Assembly (NCBI GenBank): GCA_910579865.1
Contig: CAJTXA010000003.1
Coordinates: 1 to 64,000, forward strand
DNA: 64,000 nt
Source of the DNA: an uncultured Lachnospiraceae bacterium
Lineage (GTDB): Bacteria; Bacillota; Clostridia; Lachnospirales; Lachnospiraceae
Reading direction: 5' to 3'
The translations under genes and the position numbers were made by a program. Each line of letters starts with the position of its first letter. Within the stretch, counting starts at the first letter, position 1. Below, one piece after another: positions 32,897-42,153 of this stretch. The notes beneath the pieces were generated by a model that saw only the letters and a program-made list of their open reading frames with translations, did not search any database and had not been told where the DNA came from.

Positions 32897-34777
32897 TTAA
32901 GGAATCTGTAAAACTTGTCCAACCTGAAGCTCATTTGGATCTGTTATGCTATCTCGATTTGCTTCATAAATTTCAGTCCAACGACTACCAGTACCATAAA
33001 TCTGATAGGTAATATTCCATAAACAATCCCCAGAAGTTACTACATAGGTTGTTTTCAAAATTGGATTTTCTGAAGCTGCATCTTGTGTGTCTGGAGCAGC
33101 AACTTCTACTGCACGAATCGAGGTATCTAACTCCCAATTCAAACCATAAGCTTCCCGTCGAGCCTGAAGAGCTGCAATGAAGCTTAAATTATCAATAGGG
33201 GCATAATCGTCCTCTTGTAATGGTGTTAAATTTTCAAACACGGAACCAGCTAAAGTTGCATTATATTGGTTGACACAAACATTGTACATTTTTTCTGTAT
33301 CGTTTATATCAATTTCTACTCCCTTATCTGTTACAATACGACTTACTCGAATCCCATCTGCTACCTTATAATAAGAAACTACAATTCCAGAAAATTGATC
33401 ACCATAATTTGAATTTTCATACGATCCTTGAAGTGCATTTTCCAAATGCTGTGCTAACTGTTTTCCTGTTATAGAAAATGTATAAATTTTATTACCAAAT
33501 GGTGCAATTGTATAGATATCTGCTACTGTAATATCCCGTGTTTTTGCACCCTCTGCCATTGTCAAAGAAGTACGAATTCCACCACTATTTGTAAAAGCTG
33601 CAATTGTATCTAAATCTGCAGTTGCATCCAACATCAAACCTGTCAACCAGTTTCCAGCTACAGAAGTTGTTGTTCCCTCCTGAATTGGTGTCTTAAGAAT
33701 ATCCTGATCAACTGTGCATAATACTTCATACATTTCATCTTTTACAGCATCCCAAGCAGCTTTACTAATTGCCACAATTTCTGGATCTAAATCGGTATTT
33801 GTTCCATTTTTATCATATAATTTTTCAACGGTATCCCGATTATAAACTTCTGTATAATTTGGATTTACTACTGCTACATCTTTTGTTTCTGGATGAATTT
33901 TAATCTCTGCTTCTGCATATCCTCTTGCTTGATAATTTCCTTGTATGTATACCACTCCATTTTCTGCTGTTCCATAAGAAATCGTATGAGTATGCCCACC
34001 AGCTACTAAATCCACTACTTCAGAATCCATAGCTTCTGCAATTTCTTTTGGATCGGAATGAGCCAAAATTACCAATATATCCGCATTTGTTGCAGTTTTC
34101 ACTTCAACCGCCTTAGCCGCTAATTTTTCTAAACTGCCATCAATCTCATAAGGTGCTATCTTTTCTGCCATAATATCTGCCCGATAATCATCTGCATAGC
34201 CTAAAATCGCTACCTTATAGCCAGCTTTCTCCACTACTGTATATTCCTGTACAAAAGGAACTTTTTCCCTGCTTCCAACATGATATAAATTATACATCAA
34301 TACAGGAATCTTACTATCTCCTTGAAAACCTCCAATTTGATAAGGAGCCATCGTACCATTTTGATCTGCAGCATAAGTCTGCACATCCCAGTCAAATTCA
34401 TGGTTTCCTAAACTAACTGCATCATACCCCATCTTATCAAATGCTGCTCGAAGCGCTGCTCCATAAGTTAGATTTGAATGAGGGGTTCCTTGATAAATAT
34501 CCCCACTATCTAACAATAATACATCTTGATATTCTTGACTAGCACGTGCGTCCTTTACAATTTTGGCAATATAAGCCAATCGATACTGAAAGGTTTTTTC
34601 TACATAACTAGACACATCTGTGATATAACCATGCATATCTGTTGTTTCAAAGACCTTAATGGTATCCCAACCTTCGTAATTCTGCTCATTTTCTACCGCA
34701 AATGCAGGAGAAAATAAAGAAAGAACTAAAATCAAAGAAAGGAACAAAGAAAGTGTTTTTTTGCCGTTCTTATTCAT
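32897..34777 (-). CDS. Secreted 5'-nucleotidase / 2',3'-cyclic phosphodiesterase with LysM domain
   Basis: I chose the ATG at 34777 (626 residues, MNKNGKKTLSLFLSLIL) because CGGAGGA lies 7 bases upstream; earlier in-frame ATGs are badly spaced. A signal peptide (to about AFA-VE) is followed by a calcineurin-type metallophosphatase domain (TTDMHGYI, LLDSGDIYQG, SLGNHEFDWD, GGHTHT) and the 5'-nucleotidase C-terminal substrate domain (NSGGIR). A C-terminal LysM (TYVVTSGDCLWNITYQIYG) binds peptidoglycan. It would hydrolyse extracellular nucleotides at the cell surface. Wall attachment by LysM instead of a sortase motif is notable. Confidence 0.93.
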   Translation of the reverse strand: MNKNGKKTLSLFLSLILVLSLFSPAFAVENEQNYEGWDTIKVFETTDMHGYITDVSSYVEKTFQYRLAYIAKIVKDARASQEYQDVLLLDSGDIYQGTPHSNLTYGAALRAAFDKMGYDAVSLGNHEFDWDVQTYAADQNGTMAPYQIGGFQGDSKIPVLMYNLYHVGSREKVPFVQEYTVVEKAGYKVAILGYADDYRADIMAEKIAPYEIDGSLEKLAAKAVEVKTATNADILVILAHSDPKEIAEAMDSEVVDLVAGGHTHTISYGTAENGVVYIQGNYQARGYAEAEIKIHPETKDVAVVNPNYTEVYNRDTVEKLYDKNGTNTDLDPEIVAISKAAWDAVKDEMYEVLCTVDQDILKTPIQEGTTTSVAGNWLTGLMLDATADLDTIAAFTNSGGIRTSLTMAEGAKTRDITVADIYTIAPFGNKIYTFSITGKQLAQHLENALQGSYENSNYGDQFSGIVVSYYKVADGIRVSRIVTDKGVEIDINDTEKMYNVCVNQYNATLAGSVFENLTPLQEDDYAPIDNLSFIAALQARREAYGLNWELDTSIRAVEVAAPDTQDAASENPILKTTYVVTSGDCLWNITYQIYGTGSRWTEIYEANRDSITDPNELQVGQVLQIP

Positions 34778-34883
34778 AGACATTCCTCCGTCTTTTTTAC
34801 TCTGTGACAAAAATCACAGGCAAATTTATTATAACAAGATCGCCTATAAATTTCAAGGAATATAACCTGCCTAATAAATAGAT

Positions 34884-35351
34884 TCAAACAATTTCTGCTA
34901 TTTGATAAGTAATTGCTTGTTTTAATTCCTCCAATCTGATTTCTACCTGACATCCAATCTTTCCAGCACTAAAAAAAATAGTTTCAAATTCTACTGCTGT
35001 TTTATGAAAAAAAGTGGGAAAAAACTTCTTCATCCCAATCGGTGAACACCCTCCATGTACATATCCAGTAAGCGGCAAAAGTTCCTTTGCTTTTACCATT
35101 TCAATCGCTTTCTCTCCTACTGCGATTGCTGCCTTTTTTAAATCTAATTCTTCTGCTACAGGAATGACAAATACATAATTCTTTTTTGACTTTCCTACTG
35201 TAACTAATGTCTTAAATACTTGAGCAGGATTCTGCTTTAATAAAGCTGCTACTTCTATTCCACTTAATGTGGGATCATTCTGATAAAAATAACTTTTATA
35301 ATTCACTTTCTTTTGTTCTAATACTCGCATTACATTTGTTTTTTCACTCAT
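34884..35351 (-). CDS. ybaK: YbaK/EbsC-type Cys-tRNA(Pro) deacylase
   Basis: A 155-residue editing protein, MSEKTNVMRVLEQKKVNYKS..., with VFKTLVTVGK and GYVHGGCSPIGMKK, the family's substrate-pocket region. It hydrolyses Cys wrongly attached to tRNA-Pro. Stand-alone gene with its own start; the neighbours are unrelated. Confidence 0.93.
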   Translation of the reverse strand: MSEKTNVMRVLEQKKVNYKSYFYQNDPTLSGIEVAALLKQNPAQVFKTLVTVGKSKKNYVFVIPVAEELDLKKAAIAVGEKAIEMVKAKELLPLTGYVHGGCSPIGMKKFFPTFFHKTAVEFETIFFSAGKIGCQVEIRLEELKQAITYQIAEIV

Positions 35352-35723
35352 TTTTCCGCTATTCCCTTTCTATTAAAGTGATTTTCTTTGTATTGCATCT
35401 AATTCTTTTACATTCTTTATATTGGTTTTTAATCATTTTATTAATTATCTTCTAGCTTTAATTTTATCCTATTTTTAAATCAATGTCTACTTTTTCTCTT
35501 TTAAATCGACTTTTAAAACTTTACTATAAATCCTGATTTATTTACCTATCAAGTTTTCTCTAATTGAGTATTTTTTCAGACAGTCATTCAAGTACTATAT
35601 TAACAAGAAATTTCGTTTTATGGAATGACAAGATATACGGATTTGCAGTAATCTATTCAAATGAGAAATTAATTGCATGAATTCGAAGTAATGGATTTTA
35701 TACAGATATTTATGTAGGAGCTT
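35352..35723. other. Gene-free stretch with a possible coding remnant
   Basis: Mostly AT-rich without clear signals. In the right half (about 35636-35723, plus strand) an interrupted frame reads YGFAVIYSNEKLIA, stop, IRSNGFYTDIYVGAFI, which looks like decayed coding sequence. I cannot name it. Confidence 0.3.
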
Positions 35724-37376
35724 TTATAACTCCAATCGTACTACCATATCCGCTGACAAAATACTGCTTGGCCGATGAGCTATCATAAGTATTGCACGTT
35801 CCCCTTTTAAGTTCTTTATGGTATCTTGTATCAGTGATTCGGACTCATTATCAAGTGCAGAAGTTGCTTCATCAAATATTAAAATCGATGTATTTCGAAT
35901 AATTGCTCTGGCAATCGCTATCCGCTGTCTTTCACCTCCTGATAAAGTATTTCCTCTCTCACCCAATATCGTATCATATCCATTTGGCAATTTTGTAATA
36001 AAATCATGAGCATTTGCCGCTTTTGCAGCCGCTATAATTTCTTCCCGATTTGCATGATACCTTCCATAAGATATATTTTCAGCAATCGTAGTTTCGTAAA
36101 GATAAGGTTCCTGTGGAACATAGGAAATTTGTTCTCTGATTTCCTTTAACGTTAGTTTGGAATATTCTTTTCCATTGATTAATATACTGCCACTTCTTAA
36201 TGGATAAAAACCAAGCAAAAGTTTTGCAAGTGTACTCTTTCCGCAGCCAGACTCACCAACAATAGCTACAAAACTGCCCTTTTTAATTTCCATTGAAAAA
36301 TTTTCTAAAATCTTTCTCTCATTACTATAAGAAAAGCTCACATTTTTCATAGATAATATGTTCTCGCTATTTTCATCCTCTATTTTATTATCACTCTCCT
36401 TATAGTTCCATTGTTTTGGTTCTTCTTCTAAATCAAGAAATTCAAAAATTTTTTCAGCATTCGCAATGCACTCCATAAGCTGAGGAAAATATAGCCCTAT
36501 TTCTGAAAAAACATTGCGAAACGCACCATATAATACATAAAGTGCAGTTAATTCTCCAAGATTGATTCTGCCTAGTGACACAAACCATATTCCAAGCCCT
36601 AAAAATGCCAAAGCTCCGATTAAATCAAACATACAATTTAGACATTCCAGTCCTGCTGACAATCGATTGCCATTTTTTTGAATATGAAAATATTCCTTGC
36701 CAGCATCTTCATATTCTTTTAATATTCTTGAACGAACTGGAAAAACTTTTATCAATTCTATACCAGACAAAATATTGGTCAATTTTTCAAGCATTTTAGC
36801 ATTTTGAGCAGAAAGACATCGGCCAAACTTTTTCATAGGATTTGCAAAAAGGCTATTAATCCAAAAAGCCAGCAAACTTATTACGATTAAGCAAAAAGTA
36901 AGATCCCAGCTAAAATAAAGCATAGGAATAAGATAAATTACAGTAGAAAGAATAGCTGAAAGCAAACGACGTAATCTTGAAGTATAAATATCCAAAGCCT
37001 TTCGTGCATCAAAAATAAGTTTTGACAGAAAATCACTGCTGTGATTTTTTTCATAATAAGACATCGGCAAACGCATCGCTTTTGAAAAAATAAGTTTTTC
37101 TATCTTTCCAGCTCCAATCCATGCTTCAATATTATAACGGATAATCCCAAACCGCCATAAAAACAATCCAAGCACAAATACTGCAAAATTTATAAATACA
37201 ACAAAAAGAATCTGATCAAATTGATTGGTTTGCGCTGCTGTAACAATATTTTTAATTAAATAAGAATTTGCTATTCTGCGTCCTGTATCACCTATAGTAG
37301 AAAGTAAAATAGCACCTAAATATATGGGCAAGCGATCCCCCATAAGCTTCATAAAGCGAAAAAAAGTTTTTAACAT
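35724..37376 (-). CDS. ABC exporter half-transporter (second subunit)
   Basis: A 550-residue fused permease-ATPase. Six membrane helices (about 15-300) precede an ATPase domain with Walker A GESGCGKST, signature LSGGERQR, Walker B ILIFDEATSALD and an H-loop (AHRPSS). It lies 12 bases after another half-transporter gene, so the two probably form a heterodimer of the TmrAB/EfrAB/PatAB type. No peptidase domain, so not a bacteriocin-processing exporter. Both are downstream of the XRE-PurM regulator. Substrate is unknown. Confidence 0.93.
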   Translation of the reverse strand: MLKTFFRFMKLMGDRLPIYLGAILLSTIGDTGRRIANSYLIKNIVTAAQTNQFDQILFVVFINFAVFVLGLFLWRFGIIRYNIEAWIGAGKIEKLIFSKAMRLPMSYYEKNHSSDFLSKLIFDARKALDIYTSRLRRLLSAILSTVIYLIPMLYFSWDLTFCLIVISLLAFWINSLFANPMKKFGRCLSAQNAKMLEKLTNILSGIELIKVFPVRSRILKEYEDAGKEYFHIQKNGNRLSAGLECLNCMFDLIGALAFLGLGIWFVSLGRINLGELTALYVLYGAFRNVFSEIGLYFPQLMECIANAEKIFEFLDLEEEPKQWNYKESDNKIEDENSENILSMKNVSFSYSNERKILENFSMEIKKGSFVAIVGESGCGKSTLAKLLLGFYPLRSGSILINGKEYSKLTLKEIREQISYVPQEPYLYETTIAENISYGRYHANREEIIAAAKAANAHDFITKLPNGYDTILGERGNTLSGGERQRIAIARAIIRNTSILIFDEATSALDNESESLIQDTIKNLKGERAILMIAHRPSSILSADMVVRLEL

Positions 37377-37388
37377 TTTAACGACTCC

Positions 37389-39092
37389 TTATCCTTTTGC
37401 ATACATTTCAGCATAAATTCCTTGTTTTTCTAAAAGTTCCTTGTGAGTTCCTATCTCTACAATTCTTCCTCCATTTACTACATAGATTCTTTTTGCATTT
37501 CTTACTGTAGAAAGTCTATGTGCAATAACAAGAACGGTTTTTCCTATTGTTATTTTTTCAATTGCTTCTTGTATTTTTTCCTCTGTTTCAATATCTAAAG
37601 AAGCAGTTGGCTCATCTAAAAGAAGGATTGGTGCATTCTTTAAAAAAGCCCTTGCAATTGAAATTCTCTGTCTTTGCCCTCCTGAAAGAAGAACACCTCG
37701 CTCACCAACAAGCGTTTCATAGCCTTTTGGCAATGACATAATAAAATCATGAATATTTGCATTTTTACAAGCTTCCACAATCTCTTCTTCGGTAGCATGT
37801 TCCTTTCCACAAGCTACATTTTGTTTGATTGTTTCTGGAAACAAAAATACATTTTGGGAAACGATAGAAAAAAAGCCTCTTGCCGCTTCCAAATTCCAGC
37901 TTTCAAAGGGGTGTCCAAAAAGTGTATATTGTCCACTATTTTTTTCGTAAAAACCACAAAGCAGTTTAAATATGGTTGTCTTTCCCTCTCCAGACCCTCC
38001 TACAAAGGCAATTTGTTCTCCTGGCTCAATAGAAAAACTGATTCCATTTAAAATAGGATGCTCCTTACTGTTATCATAACAAAAATCAATTTCTTTCCAT
38101 TCAATCGCTGGTATTATTTTTGTATTTTCAGATCGATTATGTATTGTACCATCTTTTCTTTCTTCCTTTTGATTATATATTTCTTGTATTCTTTTTAGGG
38201 AAACACCTACCTCACGGATATCATTTGCACAGAATACAATATCCCCAATTGGATATAAAATTCTATTTAAAATTACTGTAAAAGCTAACATTTCTCCAAC
38301 TGTAATTTTACCTTGTGTAATTTCATACAATGCAAAAAGATAACAAAATATAACTGGAATTGTAGTAATTATATTTTTTAATACCCAGCCAAGTGATGAT
38401 ATTCTTGTGCTCTTACATGCTTGTGTTACCATATTGTTAATATCAACTTCAATTTTTTTCCTTTGTATATCATAAAGATTATAACTTCTGCCAATTACAA
38501 TGCCTTGAATCGCATCATAAGCTTTTTCGGTACGTTTATCCATATGAGTACGTAATTTTTTGGCTAGTTCAGCTAGTTTTTTTGATAATCTGTCTGCTAC
38601 AACCAGCATAATCGGATAACTTATAAACAATACAATAATCAACATCACATCTATATTAATTAAATATATTGTTGCTGTCATTACTATAATCAGATTTACA
38701 AGAAGATTTGGAAGAATTTCAGAAAAAAATCTTCCCATTTCTTCTATATCAAATATTAGCCTTGTCATAATACTTCCTGTTCCTTTTTCATCAAAATAGG
38801 AAAATGGTAACTTTAGTAGATGGTTTCCAAGTGATAGACGTACATCTTTTTGTACAGTTGAACTATACTGTTTTCCAAAGATACTTTTCAAATAGGCAGC
38901 AATTGTTCCTAATATAATCATACAAATTAATGGTATTATAAACTCAGAAAAATATATTTGTTGACCAGAAAGCATCTGATCGGTAGCTTCAGCAATAAAA
39001 TCATTTCCTATAATAATTGTTTCATTTAAAATAAAGGAAAAGATTATAAATAGTAACAATATATATCCATTTCGTAAACCTGTTTTTACCAT
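37389..39092 (-). CDS. ABC exporter half-transporter (first subunit)
   Basis: A 567-residue permease-ATPase. I use the ATG at 39092 (MVKTGLRNGYIL) with GGAGGG upstream; it overlaps the regulator stop (ATGGTAA), so translation is coupled. Six helices are followed by an ATPase with Walker A GGSGEGKTT, signature LSGGQRQR and Walker B ILLLDEPTASLD. Both this and its partner keep the catalytic Glu after Walker B, so both sites may hydrolyse ATP. Likely drug or peptide export. Confidence 0.93.
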   Translation of the reverse strand: MVKTGLRNGYILLLFIIFSFILNETIIIGNDFIAEATDQMLSGQQIYFSEFIIPLICMIILGTIAAYLKSIFGKQYSSTVQKDVRLSLGNHLLKLPFSYFDEKGTGSIMTRLIFDIEEMGRFFSEILPNLLVNLIIVMTATIYLINIDVMLIIVLFISYPIMLVVADRLSKKLAELAKKLRTHMDKRTEKAYDAIQGIVIGRSYNLYDIQRKKIEVDINNMVTQACKSTRISSLGWVLKNIITTIPVIFCYLFALYEITQGKITVGEMLAFTVILNRILYPIGDIVFCANDIREVGVSLKRIQEIYNQKEERKDGTIHNRSENTKIIPAIEWKEIDFCYDNSKEHPILNGISFSIEPGEQIAFVGGSGEGKTTIFKLLCGFYEKNSGQYTLFGHPFESWNLEAARGFFSIVSQNVFLFPETIKQNVACGKEHATEEEIVEACKNANIHDFIMSLPKGYETLVGERGVLLSGGQRQRISIARAFLKNAPILLLDEPTASLDIETEEKIQEAIEKITIGKTVLVIAHRLSTVRNAKRIYVVNGGRIVEIGTHKELLEKQGIYAEMYAKG

Positions 39093-40345
39093 TTTATGGT
39101 TCCCTCCATCCATACTTTTGCATCGGGATATTCCTTATCTTCTTCTATTTTTCCTATCCTATAACATTTGTGGTATTTTTCTATTATTTTTATAATTCTG
39201 TCACATTGTTCTTTTGGCACAACCAACAACATACTAATACCAAGTGAAAAGTCGTCTAAAAAACACTCCTTATCCATCATATTCAACTCATATAGATATT
39301 GAAATAATGTAGGAATTGGTATTTCTGAAACAGAAATACTTGCGCCAAGACCTTTTGGCATAGTACGATAGCATCTTCGATTAAATAATGACCGATCGAT
39401 ACTAAAAATACCATGTATCAGATTTTGCTCGTTTAGTTCCTTAATTACATTTACATAGCAAGCATTTGGCTTCATAAGTTCATCCATAAACATATTGACT
39501 CCATCAATTTTTGTATATACAATATTCGGCTTTCTATCTAGTATTACTTTTATAAAAGGATAACTAATTGATGATATACCCTCTGTATGCAGCCCAATAA
39601 TAACATCACCCTCTCTTATCTTGTCTCCTGTTAAGATCTTTTTTCTATCTATCGCTCCTATCACCAAAGCTCCTATTTTATACTCTCCTATATGATAATT
39701 GATCGCTTGAGCTGCCACTTCCAAACCTGAAAATATAATTCCATTCTCTTTACAAGCTTCTTTAAAAGCTTCACCCATCATAAGAATTTGACCACTATCG
39801 TTGTTTCCACAAACCATATTTGCTTGCAAAACAACTGGCTTTACTCCAAAACGGATCAGATTATTTGCTGCATTTGACACCAAATCAATGCATATTTCTC
39901 TATCATATCCATTTTCCATTGCAAAACGTTCCTTCGAACCAGAAACATGATTTGCAAACACATAAACAGGCTCTTCCATCTCTGAAATATCCAGTTTAAA
40001 AAATACAGGATCAATACATTTTGCATGAAGCAATCTATCATCTTTACTAATAAGACTGCCTAGTCTTTCTTTTATCATATGAAGTTTTTTAATATCTAAG
40101 CCAGTGTCCATATAACTTATGATCTTTCTTTCTTCTGAAAATCCATTTAGTAGAAAATCCACAGTCGTATCAAGTATCTGTGCAATTTCATAAATTATAT
40201 CAATAGATGGCAAGCTGATTCCCTGTTCCCATCTTGAAACTGCCTGATAGGAAACATGTAATAAGTCTGCCAGTTGTTTCTGTGTCATTCCTTTTATTTT
40301 TCTTTGTTCTGAAATTGTTCTTCCAACTTTTTCTCTATCAAGCAT
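39086..40345 (-). CDS. XRE-type HTH fused to a PurM-like (AIR synthase) domain
   Basis: This 419-residue protein has a Cro/CI-type HTH at residues 1-66 (MTQKQLADLLHVSYQAVSRW). About residues 75-415 form a PurM/AIR-synthase-like module: SNAANNLIRFGVKPVVLQAN matches the PurM N-terminal segment, IGEYKIGALVIGAIDRKKIL and GDVIIGLHTEGISSISYPF the next, and a PurM C-terminal domain follows. PurM-superfamily domains bind nucleotide-type ligands and dimerise, so this is probably a ligand-sensing regulator rather than a purine enzyme. It leads the ABC-exporter operon and has a palindromic site over its own promoter region. Confidence 0.8.
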   Translation of the reverse strand: MLDREKVGRTISEQRKIKGMTQKQLADLLHVSYQAVSRWEQGISLPSIDIIYEIAQILDTTVDFLLNGFSEERKIISYMDTGLDIKKLHMIKERLGSLISKDDRLLHAKCIDPVFFKLDISEMEEPVYVFANHVSGSKERFAMENGYDREICIDLVSNAANNLIRFGVKPVVLQANMVCGNNDSGQILMMGEAFKEACKENGIIFSGLEVAAQAINYHIGEYKIGALVIGAIDRKKILTGDKIREGDVIIGLHTEGISSISYPFIKVILDRKPNIVYTKIDGVNMFMDELMKPNACYVNVIKELNEQNLIHGIFSIDRSLFNRRCYRTMPKGLGASISVSEIPIPTLFQYLYELNMMDKECFLDDFSLGISMLLVVPKEQCDRIIKIIEKYHKCYRIGKIEEDKEYPDAKVWMEGTIKW

Positions 40346-40371
40346 TCGCTTTCCTCCTCTTTTTTATCACA

Positions 40372-40399
40372 ATAAAAGTATGCGTTTGATTACTTTTAT
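40372..40399. promoter_or_regulatory. Operator candidate of the XRE-PurM regulator
   Basis: Perfect 9-bp inverted repeat ATAAAAGTA / TACTTTTAT with a 10-base spacer, about 27 bases before the start codon of the regulator. Likely autoregulatory site for the operon with the ABC exporter. Confidence 0.6.
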
Positions 40400-40653
40400 C
40401 AATAATATCTTATCATATAAAAAATATATCAACAATCAATAAACTATTGAGAGAACAAACAAAACTCAATTATTATGAATTATTTCCTTTCTATTAAAAA
40501 CCAAAATTCATTATTCAAGAAAGGAGTTATTCTAATACTATATAAACAGCTTTTCTAAAACCATCTGCACCACTTGTTTCCTATCACAGACTACTGCTTA
40601 AATTTTTGTTAAACCAATATCTAATGCCCCATATGGTCTGTATGTAAAGCGGT
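40400..40653. other. Gene-free stretch between the XRE-PurM gene and the TnpW-like remnant
   Basis: About 250 bases without an intact gene. It contains the upstream promoter region of the XRE gene, then sequence that appears to be degraded mobile DNA. No clear motif seen. Confidence 0.4.
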
Positions 40654-40770
40654 TTACCCGGATTGCGAACTGTCAGTGTCTTCACTGAAATGTACTTTGA
40701 CGGTGTAAATAGTATTCCTCAACTTCCGTTTAAAACTGGGGGATTGTCGCTTGTTTTTAGTTTCTGCCAT
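40654..40770 (-). pseudogene. Remnant of a transposon-encoded TnpW-like small protein
   Basis: A 38-residue frame beginning MAETKNKRQSPSFKRKL and continuing NTIYTVKVHFSEDT. This matches the core of TnpW proteins of Tn4451-like clostridial elements (pattern RQxPSFxRxxxxTxYxVxVHFS). TnpW is usually about 55-60 residues, so the C-terminal part is lost. The frame extends upstream without a stop for about 33 codons, from TAA to the ATG. No recombinase remains beside it. Confidence 0.6.
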
Positions 40771-40936
40771 ACTTTCTGCTTCTTTACATAAAAATATAGC
40801 ACATTGAAGTTTTATTCTTAAATGCGCCATATCTTGATTCTCATAATGCTCTGCCAGAGGTTGTTATTTGATTTGTATTTCATATTTTCATTCTTAATTT
40901 TTCCTGGAAATTCTAGTGTGCAATTTAAAGCACAAA

Positions 40937-41291
40937 TCAGCGTATTTTCTTTATAATCCCTACATCAATTCCGTATACTTCGTCACACAGAATATCAATA
41001 TCATCCCGAACATGACTTGCAATAATAATAAGTTTACTCTGTTCTTTCATCTTCAACAAAATGCTTCTCATTTCCTCTACGCCGTTGTTATCAAGTGCGT
41101 TCATCGGCTCGTCCAGTATAAGAATGTCTGGGTTTTCCATTAATGCCTATGCAATTCCAAGTCGCTGTCTCATGCCAAGCGAATAATTTCCAACGTGTTT
41201 TTTGTCATTTAACACATATCGTTTTTAAAACCTCTTGATTGCCAAACGCTTTTGTCACATTTTCTACGCAAATTTCACATTTATTTCCCAT
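40937..41291 (-). pseudogene. Decayed ABC transporter ATPase gene
   Basis: The start (MGNKCEICVENVTKAFGNQE) overlaps the upstream permease gene and reads 28 codons before TGA. The middle, including Walker A, is missing. Downstream, in another frame, YSLGMRQRLGIA, a TAG stop, then ALMENPDILILDEPMNALD (signature, Walker B) and the H-loop (IIIASHVRDDID) remain, to a stop at 40937. So there is an internal deletion of about 100 codons, a frame change and a nonsense codon. It was the ATPase of the ABC-2 system at 41281-42943. Confidence 0.85.
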
Positions 41292-42153
41292 GAATATTCC
41301 TCTCTTTCATTCTACTGATTACTGTTTCCTTATAATTTGCGATCACACATAATACACTAAGACTTACGATTGCAATCATGAAAAATTTCTCTGCGTATAC
41401 TAAATTGATTCCCCATTTTGATGCAAAACCATGAAATAATTCTAGTTGTGTTAAGCTTACTGGTGAAAATCCATATGCCCAGTCCAGCCAGTCATTTGAA
41501 ACACATATATCCAAAACAGCGATTAGTGTCCCTGCGAATGTTCCTATTGATTTAGCAGTTATCTTATTTCCAAAATAGATAAGCAATCCAATACACAGAA
41601 TACAGGAAAATTCCAACAAGATACTTATAACCAGTGCATCGACAGGTTTATATTGTCGTATAATATTCTGAGAAACTGATAATTTTACGCCAAAATCTGC
41701 TCCAGTATTTGTCTTCCCTAGTGTTCCCCAAATCTTACCCCATTCATTTGACCATGTAATATGCCCAAGAAAAGGAAGAATCGCTGCAATTACCAGACTA
41801 GCGATATAAAGAATCGACGTTTTTAAAATATAAAGAATCTGCCCCAATCCCCATGACAGTTTTCCTGCTCTGGAAATCATATATTGATAGGATTCATCCT
41901 CAAATGGGGCATTACAGAACAAAATAACCGCACAAGTTGCTATAACAAACTGAATCCTATAATTATTGACTAAAAAAACAAAGGCAAATGGTGTAACATC
42001 TATATGCATAACCTGGCTGAAAGTTAAAACTGCAGAAAGGCTTTCCATCACATACAACACGACAATGATAAAGACGAACGGTATTCTTACATTTTCCCAT
42101 AACATCCTCATATTGTATCTTGATACCTTATTTGCTTTCATAAAACATCCCAT
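41281..42153 (-). CDS. ABC-2 type permease subunit (second)
   Basis: A 290-residue membrane protein of about six helices (IPFVFIIVVLYVMESLSAVL, IQFVIATCAVILFC, etc.). No enzyme motif. It overlaps the first permease by 26 bases and the decayed ATPase gene by 11 bases, so it is part of one operon. Resembles the permeases of lantibiotic-immunity or lipid-type ABC-2 exporters. With its ATPase broken it needs a partner from elsewhere, or is inactive. Confidence 0.75.
   Translation of the reverse strand: MGCFMKANKVSRYNMRMLWENVRIPFVFIIVVLYVMESLSAVLTFSQVMHIDVTPFAFVFLVNNYRIQFVIATCAVILFCNAPFEDESYQYMISRAGKLSWGLGQILYILKTSILYIASLVIAAILPFLGHITWSNEWGKIWGTLGKTNTGADFGVKLSVSQNIIRQYKPVDALVISILLEFSCILCIGLLIYFGNKITAKSIGTFAGTLIAVLDICVSNDWLDWAYGFSPVSLTQLELFHGFASKWGINLVYAEKFFMIAIVSLSVLCVIANYKETVISRMKERNIHGK

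Noticed and set aside
37389..39113. Bacteriocin-processing (C39) exporter
   Set aside because: Neither half-transporter has an N-terminal peptidase domain.
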